A DNA stretch of 53,418 bases from Flavobacteriales bacterium. Lineage in GTDB: Bacteria > Bacteroidota > Bacteroidia > Flavobacteriales > Flavobacteriaceae. A program made the position numbers and the translations under genes. The DNA is taken from positions 1 through 53,418 of the forward strand of contig JAFLBT010000002.1 of the NCBI GenBank assembly GCA_017302935.1, written 5' to 3'. Below are positions 7,230 to 14,942 of the stretch, in pieces (within the stretch, counting starts at the first letter, position 1; each line of letters opens with the position of its first letter). Below the pieces are notes generated by a model that searched no databases, had not been told where the DNA came from, and was given only the letters and a program-made list of their open reading frames with translations.

Positions 7230-9164
7230 TTAACCACTAATTTTTAGTTTCATTCCCGGTTTTATTTTTCCACTGCTAATACCGTTCCATTTTTTTAAAT
7301 CAGACACGGTTACTCCTTTTATTTTTTGAGAAATACTAAATAAAGAGTCGCCTTTTTTTACAATATATACCTTTTCTGATTGATATTTTGATTGGCGTTC
7401 CGATTTAACGGGTTTTGCTTCTACCTGTGCGACTTCTTGCTTTTCAGGTAGTAAAACTTTTAAACTTGTTCCAATTTTAACATTTGAATCTTCCAATTCA
7501 TTCCATTCTTTTAACTCATCTACAGAAACATTATATTTTTTGGCAATTTGAATTAAATTATCACCAGCCTGCACAATATAATTTTCAGTTATCAACTCAA
7601 TTGGTGCTGAAACATGTAAACTAGAACCGATTAAAATGTTTTCATCATCTAAATTATTCCACGTTTTTATATCATCTCTTGTTACATTGTGTTTTTTAGC
7701 AATGCTATACAATGATTCACCTTTTTCAACTACATGCAATTCTTTTTGCTTGATTTGGCTTTTCTGAAGCAATGAATCTTGTGCTTTTTCAACAACATTA
7801 GATTTTGTTTTAGCTGTTGTTGCCACTACAACTACTTGTTCTTCAGTAATTATTCTTAAATTTTTACCTAAAGGAGCTCTATTTGATTTTAACTTATTCC
7901 ATTTTTTTATTTCAGAAATCGTAACGCCATATCTTTTGGAAATTCCGCCCAATGTTTCGCCTCTTCTAACTTTGTGGTATTTTGTTTTTGTTATGGATTC
8001 ACTTTCGTTACCTGCAACATAATCAGGATTAAAAAATGGTTTTTCTCTTTTATTAAATTCATATTCTGCGTAGGCATAGATTTTAGGCTCGTTTGATGTA
8101 AAAATAGCCACTTTATCTAAAGGTAAACGAACATAGTGCTTTTTATCCTTGATAAATGGTATAAAATCTCTTTTGTAAGATGGGTTTAAAAACTGTAATT
8201 GTTCCACTGATATGTCTAACACATCCGACAACTGCTTGAAAGAAATCTTGTTTTTAATCAAAATAGTATCCGTTGCAAAATGATTTGCTACCGGTTTGTT
8301 GGGTTTAATCCCATGCTCTTTATGAAATTCAAAAACATACATTGTGGCTAAAAAAGCAGGAACATATCCTTGTGTTTCTTTAGGTAAATATGGTCTAATG
8401 TTCCAATAGTTTTGTTTTCCGCCGGATCTTCTGATGGCTTTGGTAACATTTCCAGGGCCGGCATTGTATGAGGCTAATACCAAGTCCCAATCACCAAAAA
8501 TTGCATACATGTTCACCATATATTGGCAAGCCGCTTCAGTGGCTTTTAACATATCACTTCTTTCATCCGTAAAAGTGTTGATGTCAAGATTGTATTGCTT
8601 TCCGGTTCCATACATAAATTGCCATAATCCTGTTGCTCCGGCTTTTGAAACCGCTCTAGGATTTAAAGCTGATTCAACAACGGCTAAATACTTAATTTCC
8701 AACGGAACATTATATTTTGCTAATGCCTCTTCAAAGTATGGAAAATAATATTGTGATAACGACATTAATCTTTCATACGCCTTTTTACGGTTTTTTAGAT
8801 AATGCTTGATGATGTTTTCCAAACCTTGATTGTATTCGATATGAAAAGCAGATTTTGAATCTAAAATTTTTAATCGTTCTTTTAACAAATCAGTGGATAA
8901 ATCGTAATCAACCTTGATATCCGGATTAAGATTTTCAATATCCGCAATCATCTCGGGAAATAAATCTTGATTACTTAATTCGCTCATCCATCTTTCATCT
9001 ACACAAGCTGCTACATCATGTTTGACAAATGTTTTTTTGATGGAATCTAAATAGGATATTTTGTTTTCTTGTTGCGTTAAAGTCCCCACCAAAGTGGAAT
9101 CTTGAGCCATTACAGCCAACGAAAAAAACGAAAATAATGAAAGTGTGGTATTACGAAAATTCAT
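7230..9164 (-). CDS. Membrane-bound lytic murein transglycosylase with four LysM domains (MltD-like)
   Basis: 644 residues. A signal peptide (about 1-20, ending LAVMAQ) is followed by an N-terminal helical region and a GH23 lytic transglycosylase domain (about 145-290). The catalytic glutamate is in VVESALNP (about Glu164), followed by SKAGATGLWQFM and later ASYNAGPGNV, the three standard motifs. Four LysM modules then bind glycan strands, beginning about residues 395 (YHKVRRGETLGGIS), 470 (HVVEKGESLYSIA), 525 (YIVQAGDNLIQIA) and 598 (YIVKKGDSLFSIS). The enzyme cleaves peptidoglycan glycan chains to 1,6-anhydro ends in the periplasm. It is preceded by a -7 box and followed closely by the DUF4837 gene. 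Confidence 0.95.
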   Translation of the reverse strand: MNFRNTTLSLFSFFSLAVMAQDSTLVGTLTQQENKISYLDSIKKTFVKHDVAACVDERWMSELSNQDLFPEMIADIENLNPDIKVDYDLSTDLLKERLKILDSKSAFHIEYNQGLENIIKHYLKNRKKAYERLMSLSQYYFPYFEEALAKYNVPLEIKYLAVVESALNPRAVSKAGATGLWQFMYGTGKQYNLDINTFTDERSDMLKATEAACQYMVNMYAIFGDWDLVLASYNAGPGNVTKAIRRSGGKQNYWNIRPYLPKETQGYVPAFLATMYVFEFHKEHGIKPNKPVANHFATDTILIKNKISFKQLSDVLDISVEQLQFLNPSYKRDFIPFIKDKKHYVRLPLDKVAIFTSNEPKIYAYAEYEFNKREKPFFNPDYVAGNESESITKTKYHKVRRGETLGGISKRYGVTISEIKKWNKLKSNRAPLGKNLRIITEEQVVVVATTAKTKSNVVEKAQDSLLQKSQIKQKELHVVEKGESLYSIAKKHNVTRDDIKTWNNLDDENILIGSSLHVSAPIELITENYIVQAGDNLIQIAKKYNVSVDELKEWNELEDSNVKIGTSLKVLLPEKQEVAQVEAKPVKSERQSKYQSEKVYIVKKGDSLFSISQKIKGVTVSDLKKWNGISSGKIKPGMKLKISG

Positions 9165-9207
9165 TTTTGGGTAATCTTTTATTTATCAGTTGTTTAGTCT
9201 GTTTTTG

Positions 9208-9215
9208 CAAACATA
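9208..9215 (-). promoter_or_regulatory. -7 box (TATGTTTG) for the lytic transglycosylase gene
   Basis: Reading the minus strand, TATGTTTGC lies 43 nt upstream of the ATG and matches TAnnTTTG. No convincing -33 element was found. Confidence 0.5.
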
Positions 9216-9261
9216 AATAGTTACAACGATAAATGTTGTTTATTTATTGTTAAAAGTATAA

Positions 9262-10449
9262 TTATTCTAAAATTGCCGCAATTCCGGGTAAGGTTCTTCC
9301 TTCAAGCATTTCCAACATTGCTCCTCCTCCGGTTGACACATAACTCATTTTTGGCTCTAGACCGAATTGTTTCACCGCTGCTACTGAATCGCCTCCGCCT
9401 ACTAATGAAAATGCACCATTGGCAGTTGATTCTGCGATATAATTACCTAATTCTATTGTACCGTTGGCAAAATTTTCCATTTCAAAAACACCTAATGGTC
9501 CGTTCCATAAAATGGTTTTAGAATTCATGATTACTTCCTTAAAATTCTCTAACGATTTTGGTCCGGCATCTAACCCTTGCCATCCATCAGGAATAGCTCT
9601 AACGTCTACAATTTGAGTGTTGGCATCGTTTGAAAAAGCATCTGCTGCTACAACATCAACAGGAAGGTGTAAATGAACATTCTTTTCTTTAGCCAAATGA
9701 AGAATGTCTAAGGCTAATTGCAACTTATCATCCTCACAAATTGAATTTCCAACTTGTCCGCCTAACGCTTTGATGAAGGTAAATGTCATTCCGCCGCCAA
9801 TGATCATGTGGTCAACTTTGTCTAAAATATTTTCAATTACAGTGATTTTAGATGACACTTTTGAACCTCCTAAAACAGCGGTAACCGGTTTTTTACTATC
9901 TTTTAATACTTTGTTTAAGCTATCAATTTCTTTTGCCAGTAATGTTCCAAAGCATTTATCATTTGGGAAAAATTGTGCAATTATGGTAGTAGATGCGTGA
10001 GCTCGGTGAGCTGTTCCAAAAGCATCGTTTACATAAATATCACCTAAAGAAGCTAATTTTTTTGAAAATTCTACGTCTCCTGCTTCTTCTTCATTATAAA
10101 AACGAAGGTTTTCTAATAATAAAACTTCTCCCGGTTGTAAATCTGATGCTGCTTTTTCAGCAATTTCTCCAATACAATCACTTGCAAATTTCACCTGAAC
10201 ACCCAGTATTTCTGAAGTTATCGACACAATGTGTTTTAAAGAATACTTTTCTTCAACACCTTTTGGTCTTCCTAAATGTGACATTAAAATCACACTTCCT
10301 CCATCAGCCAAAATTTTATCAATGGTTGGTTTTGCTGCTTCAATTCTGTTGGCATCGGTAACATTAAAATGTTCATCGAGTGGCACATTAAAATCTACTC
10401 GGATTAATGCTTTTTTATTTTTAAAATTGAAGTCAAACAATGTTTTCAT
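9262..10449 (-). CDS. pgk: Phosphoglycerate kinase
   Basis: 395 residues, full length for bacterial PGK. It transfers phosphate from 1,3-bisphosphoglycerate to ADP in glycolysis and runs in reverse in gluconeogenesis, in the cytoplasm. The motifs are: the N-terminal substrate region [14 protein letters not shown], then [35 protein letters not shown], the hinge and nucleotide part [11 protein letters not shown], and the C-terminal [16 protein letters not shown] with [13 protein letters not shown]. All key residues appear present. It has its own -7 box. The next gene downstream begins 97 nt away, so read-through is possible but not shown. Confidence 0.98.
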   Translation of the reverse strand: MKTLFDFNFKNKKALIRVDFNVPLDEHFNVTDANRIEAAKPTIDKILADGGSVILMSHLGRPKGVEEKYSLKHIVSITSEILGVQVKFASDCIGEIAEKAASDLQPGEVLLLENLRFYNEEEAGDVEFSKKLASLGDIYVNDAFGTAHRAHASTTIIAQFFPNDKCFGTLLAKEIDSLNKVLKDSKKPVTAVLGGSKVSSKITVIENILDKVDHMIIGGGMTFTFIKALGGQVGNSICEDDKLQLALDILHLAKEKNVHLHLPVDVVAADAFSNDANTQIVDVRAIPDGWQGLDAGPKSLENFKEVIMNSKTILWNGPLGVFEMENFANGTIELGNYIAESTANGAFSLVGGGDSVAAVKQFGLEPKMSYVSTGGGAMLEMLEGRTLPGIAAILE

Positions 10450-10478
10450 GGTTTATTTTTTTTGGTTTACTAATTTTA

Positions 10479-10486
10479 CAAAGTTA
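10479..10486 (-). promoter_or_regulatory. -7 box (TAACTTTG) for pgk
   Basis: On the minus strand TAACTTTG matches TAnnTTTG and lies 29 nt upstream of the pgk ATG. No clear -33 box was seen. Confidence 0.5.
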
Positions 10487-10518
10487 GTTTTTTCAACTGA
10501 AATAGAAATTGATTTTTA

Positions 10519-12327
10519 TCAGTCGATATTGACCGTCAAAATCCACATTTCTTCTGTGTATCGATTGTTGAGTTTTGTTTCTTTCGCTTTTTCAGCTTCC
10601 TCTTTGTTCTTGTAATAGGTTAAAAAAACATATAAATAGTTGTTTTCAGGATTTATAAAATAATCGGGCTCTAATCCGTCTTGTCTTAATTTCATCATAA
10701 AACGGGCTGCGTTTACTCTTTCATTAAAAACATTTACCACGATATAATATCCTTTTGGTGTATTTGGAATGTTCATTTTTTGCTCCAACGAAGAAGTTGC
10801 GGTACTTGATGATTTTAGTTCTTCTTGAACTGGTTTACTCACCTTTTGCTCAGTTTTTACATTCGCCTGAGAAGGTTTAGAATCCGTTACCGCCGCGATA
10901 GATGGTTTAGTTTGAACTTTTGGAGTGGTTATTTCTTTTGGCGTTTGCTCGGCTTCATCTTTAGTTTCCGATATTTGTTTTTTAGGTTTTTCAGCAGATG
11001 GTTGATTAACCACCGCAACTGAATTCTGTTTTATTTCCGGTTTACTTTCAGAAACGACTTCTACAGGTTTTTCCTTTTGTTTTGGTAGTTCTAATCTTGC
11101 CACTTCACTATTGGTGTTTTTATCTACTTTTTTAAACGTATTATCAACATACACTATTTTTGTGTTGTCCTGTGGTTCTTTTACTTTCTCGGGCTTAGCT
11201 TCAATGCTTAACGCACAAAAAAACAAATAGAATAAATCACCTGATGTTTTAAATTTAACCGTTGCCTCGGTAGCATTATTGCTAATTATGGAATTGTTAT
11301 GATTTCGAAGCGTTGAAAGAAATGCATCATAACCCAGCGTATTTTTACTATCTGGAATTCGGTAACGAAAATGCTCATCTTCTACTGTTATCGAACTATC
11401 AAAAAAATTACTATACTTTCTGGTGAAAGTTTTTATGTTGGAAAAAGAAGGTTGTGTTGAAGAGCTAAACATCACTAAATCACCATCCACTTGATAATCT
11501 CCTTCAAGAGCTGAAGCAGCCATTTTAATCACTACATCACCCTTTGCGGGTGTTTCAAAGTTTTTGAACTTGATATCAATGCTGTTTAGTGAGGCACCAC
11601 CAAATCCATCATTAATGGCAATATATTTTTCACTCATTGATTCATCTTCATACACAAAAATAATGGTCCAGCCCGCCGCAGTTCCACCCAAAAGTGTTCC
11701 TTGGGTTGCTTTAACATTTGCTATTGTATAAAAGCCAAACGGATTTTCAAGAGCAGAAACTATCTCAGTAATATCGGCAAACACAGCATAAGGAGCAACA
11801 TCTCTCATTTTTTTGTCTTTCAAACCATCAAAAATCACCTCTCCTTTTACAGAAATATATTCTTTTTTTGTAGGCAGTTTGATTAATACTTCATCAAAAG
11901 TTTCTCTGGTTTTATCAAACGCTACAAACTTGTCTTCGCCTTTTTTATAACCACTTTCATATTTGTATGTAGCCGCCCAATATAACCCTGCAAAAACTAC
12001 TTTTTTTCCTGCTTCATTTTTATCAAAAAGAGCTGCACTGCTAGATGAAAAAGTGTTTTTATCATTATCAATATCGATGTATTCCATATCCGCTTCATCA
12101 TTGGTAATGGCATCAATACTTTGGTCATTATAAGGGTCGTTGGGTGAATTTTTCTTATCAATTCGATTAAGAATGGAATTGGCAATAATGGTCATGTCTC
12201 CTTTTAAGGTAACTTTGTAACGTTCTTTAAAAGGAACGGTTAATTGAGCAAAACCACCATTAAAAATGGCTAACATCAAGGCTAATAAAAAATATTGACG
12301 TCTATTGTTTTGCATACACAATCTCAT
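10519..12327 (-). CDS. Exported protein with SprB-type N-terminal head and C-terminal SPOR-like domain
   Basis: About 602 residues from the ATG chosen here. After a signal peptide (ending FNGGFAQ), residues about 30-385 closely resemble the first ~380 residues of SprB in this window: VPFKERYKVTLKGDMT against VPFSVRYQRNLKGDMT, then FAGLYWAATY against YAGLYWSATY, YTIANVKATQGTLLGG against YTIANIRATQGFVNGG, and NTLGYDA against NTLGYDG. A Lys/Glu/Pro/Thr-rich linker (about 390-510) leads to a SPOR-like tail (GYYIVVNVF, DYFINPENNYLYVFL, EEMWILTVNI) homologous to the end of SprD. A TTG at 12372 extends the frame but overlaps the -7 box; ATGs at 12327 and 12315 are both possible. I infer a surface or periplasmic protein of the gliding/T9SS system; it lacks a T9SS sorting domain. 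Confidence 0.8.
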   Translation of the reverse strand: MRLCMQNNRRQYFLLALMLAIFNGGFAQLTVPFKERYKVTLKGDMTIIANSILNRIDKKNSPNDPYNDQSIDAITNDEADMEYIDIDNDKNTFSSSSAALFDKNEAGKKVVFAGLYWAATYKYESGYKKGEDKFVAFDKTRETFDEVLIKLPTKKEYISVKGEVIFDGLKDKKMRDVAPYAVFADITEIVSALENPFGFYTIANVKATQGTLLGGTAAGWTIIFVYEDESMSEKYIAINDGFGGASLNSIDIKFKNFETPAKGDVVIKMAASALEGDYQVDGDLVMFSSSTQPSFSNIKTFTRKYSNFFDSSITVEDEHFRYRIPDSKNTLGYDAFLSTLRNHNNSIISNNATEATVKFKTSGDLFYLFFCALSIEAKPEKVKEPQDNTKIVYVDNTFKKVDKNTNSEVARLELPKQKEKPVEVVSESKPEIKQNSVAVVNQPSAEKPKKQISETKDEAEQTPKEITTPKVQTKPSIAAVTDSKPSQANVKTEQKVSKPVQEELKSSSTATSSLEQKMNIPNTPKGYYIVVNVFNERVNAARFMMKLRQDGLEPDYFINPENNYLYVFLTYYKNKEEAEKAKETKLNNRYTEEMWILTVNID

Positions 12328-12369
12328 TTTGGTGAGAATATTACCGGTTTCCAACAATTCATTTGGGTT

Positions 12370-12377
12370 CAAATGTA
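12370..12377 (-). promoter_or_regulatory. -7 box (TACATTTG) for the SprB-head/SPOR gene
   Basis: On the minus strand TACATTTG matches TAnnTTTG. It overlaps the in-frame TTG at 12372, which excludes that codon as start and predicts a leader of about 35-50 nt before the ATG at 12327 or 12315. Confidence 0.5.
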
Positions 12378-12514
12378 CTAAAGATTGACGACAAAACGCA
12401 TTTTTTATCGATTAAAGTAGTTAAAATTATTTCTTTTTTCATACAAATCAGCATTTTAAAGGAATTCAATTCTAAAAACATATTTTTTCAGACGGTTTAG
12501 GGAATAAAATAATT

Positions 12515-12522
12515 TATATTTG
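12515..12522 (+). promoter_or_regulatory. -7 box (TATATTTG) for holB
   Basis: Matches TAnnTTTG and ends 4 nt before the holB ATG, as at rnpA, so the transcript would start at or next to the start codon. Confidence 0.5.
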
Positions 12523-12526
12523 CTTT

Positions 12527-13675
12527 ATGCTATTCAGTCAACTTTTAGGTCAGGAACACATTAAAAACCATTTAACCCGAAGTATTCAGTTGGGAAGAGT
12601 CCCGCATGCTCAACTTTTTGTGGGTCCGGAAGGCAGCGGAACACTTCCCATGGCGATTGCGTATTCCCAATATCTTTTGTGTGGAAATGTTGGAAACGAA
12701 AACACAGGCGGAAACGATGCGTGTAATTTAAAATTTGAACATTTTGCCCATCCTGATTTACATTTTATTTATCCAACTGTTACAACGGACGAAGTAAAAT
12801 CTAAACCAAAAAGCATTGATTTTATTCAGGATTGGAGAAGATTTTTATCTGAAAATAGTTACGGCGGATTGTTTGATTGGTTTACCCTTTTAGGTGTTGA
12901 AAACAAGCAAGGTGAAATAAGAGTGGATGACGCACAAGAAATCTTGAAAACACTTTCACTTAAGTCGTATGAAGGCGGTTACAAAGTAATGATTATTTGG
13001 ATGGCTGATAAAATGAATATTGCTGCTTCCAATAAATTATTGAAAATTTTGGAGGAACCTTCCGATAAAACAGTTTTTATTTTAATTACTGAAAAGGCAG
13101 AAGACTTGATACAAACCATTCGATCACGTTGTCAAGTGATTGATTTTAATGGTTTACCGGAAAACGTTATTGCAGAAGCCTTGGTTGAGAAACGTCAACT
13201 TGATGGAAAAACAGCTACAAAAATTGCTCATCAAGCTCAGGGAAATTACAATAAAGCATTGAAATTATTGAGTGATGACCACGAAGATCTACCTTTTGAA
13301 CAATGGTTTGTACTTTGGATTCGAGCAGCATTTAAAGCGAAAGGAAATGCGGCAGCCATTCAGGAATTAATTGAATGGAGTGAAGAGATTGCCAAATTAG
13401 GTCGTGAAACGCAAAAGAAATTTTTATCGTTTTGCATTGAAATGTTTCGCCAAGCCTTATTGTTGAATTATCAAGCTACCTCATTGGTTTATTTAGAACC
13501 AAAAGTAGAAAAGTTTAAATTAGAAAATTTTGCTCCGTTTGTCAACGGAAATAATATTTTAGCTATTTATCAAGAACTTAACGATGCCATGTATCACATT
13601 GAACGCAACGGCAATGCGAAGATCATTTTAACCGATTTATCCATTAAATTAACTCGTTTAATTCATAAAAAATAA
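12527..13675 (+). CDS. holB: DNA polymerase III, delta-prime subunit of the clamp loader
   Basis: 382 residues. It is the AAA+ stator subunit of the replicative clamp loader that opens and loads the beta clamp. The N-terminus MLFSQLLGQEHIKNHLTRSI is typical. The P-loop position reads GPEGSGTL, lacking the Lys-Thr/Ser of a working Walker A, as expected for delta-prime, which does not bind ATP. HPDLHFIYPTVT, VMIIWMADKMN, NKLLKILEEP and the sensor-like IRSRCQVIDF follow in order. The C-terminal collar domain is about 220-382. DoxX follows 4 nt after its stop, suggesting an operon. Confidence 0.93.
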   Translation: MLFSQLLGQEHIKNHLTRSIQLGRVPHAQLFVGPEGSGTLPMAIAYSQYLLCGNVGNENTGGNDACNLKFEHFAHPDLHFIYPTVTTDEVKSKPKSIDFIQDWRRFLSENSYGGLFDWFTLLGVENKQGEIRVDDAQEILKTLSLKSYEGGYKVMIIWMADKMNIAASNKLLKILEEPSDKTVFILITEKAEDLIQTIRSRCQVIDFNGLPENVIAEALVEKRQLDGKTATKIAHQAQGNYNKALKLLSDDHEDLPFEQWFVLWIRAAFKAKGNAAAIQELIEWSEEIAKLGRETQKKFLSFCIEMFRQALLLNYQATSLVYLEPKVEKFKLENFAPFVNGNNILAIYQELNDAMYHIERNGNAKIILTDLSIKLTRLIHKK

Positions 13676-13679
13676 ACGC

Positions 13680-14063
13680 ATGAACAATCCGGCTTCATTT
13701 CTGATATTATTACTTTTAACGTTAACTTTTTTGCAATCCGGTTACGACAAATTATTTTATTGGAAGGATAATTTGACTTGGCTAAAAGAACATTTTTCAA
13801 AAACACTACTCAAAAATGTTGTACCACAAGCGTTGGGTTTTATATTGGTATTAGAATTATTTACCAGTATTTTAGCCATTGCCGGCATGGTTCAATTGCT
13901 ATACAACGGCAACCGTGAATATGGTTTTTATGCTGCGGTAATGAGTTGCATTACACTTCTTTTTTTACTTTTCGGACAACGTTTAGCCAAAGATTATGAC
14001 GGTGCCAGAACGATTGTAATTTATTTTATTCCGGCTGTTTTAGCAGTTTATTGGTTGAATTAG
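13680..14063 (+). CDS. DoxX-family integral membrane protein
   Basis: 127 residues with four predicted transmembrane helices (about residues 5-20, 48-70, 84-101, 109-126). The opening FLILLLLTLTFLQSGYDKLFYW, with the conserved G-x-D-K after helix 1 (SGYDKL), is typical of DoxX/DoxD-like proteins of Bacteroidota. The biochemical role in this clade is not known. It begins 4 nt after the holB stop and is probably co-transcribed with it. Confidence 0.82.
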   Translation: MNNPASFLILLLLTLTFLQSGYDKLFYWKDNLTWLKEHFSKTLLKNVVPQALGFILVLELFTSILAIAGMVQLLYNGNREYGFYAAVMSCITLLFLLFGQRLAKDYDGARTIVIYFIPAVLAVYWLN

Positions 14064-14077
14064 TGTTAGTTAACCAA

Positions 14078-14108
14078 TTTTTGTATATTTGTTTATCTTA
14101 TACATTTG
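14078..14108 (+). promoter_or_regulatory. Candidate full Bacteroidota promoter for the thioredoxin-like gene
   Basis: A -33 TTTTTG (14078-14083) is separated by 17 nt from a -7 TACATTTG (14101-14108), the spacing reported for Flavobacterium promoters. The -7 box ends 3 nt before the ATG at 14112. A second -7 match, TATATTTG at 14084-14091, lies in the spacer, so the exact start is uncertain. Confidence 0.5.
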
Positions 14109-14111
14109 GTT

Positions 14112-14942
14112 ATGAATAAAAAGATACTTTTTTCGTTCCTTTTATTGTGCTTAACTCAGCTTTCTTTTGCTTGCTATGATTATAGTTATTATAAATATTT
14201 AGCTAAAAAGGAAAAGAAACTAATTGTAATTTTCTTTATTCAAAATGATTGTCCAGATTGTGGAAGAATAGACAGTGAACTTAATTTAGTCCCGCAACTT
14301 CGCAGTATAATTGATCGTTTTGTATATTTTCCTTCAGAAAATATTAGTTTTTTTCCAAAAAACGAAAATCCATTTAAAATATATAATATTATTGAAGATG
14401 CTTCACCAAAAGCCTTGTTAGTAGATGCTTCAGGTGAGATTATCAAACGCTTTGACAACATTGAATACAGTACCATTTTTCTTCAAGAATTACAATTTTA
14501 TACTACTTCAACTGATAAAATTGCTAATGGTTTTAAAAAATTTAATTCAAATTCAGTAGAAAAATTATTAGAAGTAGCCGAGGGTTATTATATCATTTCG
14601 CATGAAGTGAATGATCATGCAAAAAGTACCTATTTAAAAATTGCCAATCAGTATGTAGAAAACGCAAAAAAATTGATAAAAACAAAAAGTTTTAATTCTA
14701 AAAAAGTTTTGGAAAAATTAGCCTTAATGCAATTGTATCATGATGCTTTTAGTCAAAACTTTCAAAAATTAGCATTAGAATTATCTACTTGGAATGAAGC
14801 AACAATTCATAAACATAATTTAGCCAACTTTTATTTTCTGAAATTAGTGGTTTCACAAACTGATGATGAAATAGCAAAAAAATTAAAAGCAATAGACACC
14901 AAAAACCGAATTGATACTGTTGCTTTATTGCAATCAAACTAA
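14112..14942 (+). CDS. Exported thioredoxin-like protein with CxxC motif
   Basis: 276 residues. A signal peptide (residues 1-20, ending LSFACY; the cysteine could also be a lipobox) is followed by a thioredoxin-like domain (about 28-130): KKLIVIFFIQNDCPDCGRID holds the CPDC redox motif, and SPKALLVDASGEIIKRF carries the cis-proline strand. The rest (about 135-276) is helical with no recognised family. It is likely a periplasmic thiol-disulfide protein, but the CPDC motif differs from the CGPC/CPPC of classical enzymes and the partner is unknown. Start 14112 is chosen because the in-frame TTG at 14106 lies in the -7 box. Its 3' end overlaps the convergent helicase gene by 9 nt. Confidence 0.75.
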   Translation: MNKKILFSFLLLCLTQLSFACYDYSYYKYLAKKEKKLIVIFFIQNDCPDCGRIDSELNLVPQLRSIIDRFVYFPSENISFFPKNENPFKIYNIIEDASPKALLVDASGEIIKRFDNIEYSTIFLQELQFYTTSTDKIANGFKKFNSNSVEKLLEVAEGYYIISHEVNDHAKSTYLKIANQYVENAKKLIKTKSFNSKKVLEKLALMQLYHDAFSQNFQKLALELSTWNEATIHKHNLANFYFLKLVVSQTDDEIAKKLKAIDTKNRIDTVALLQSN

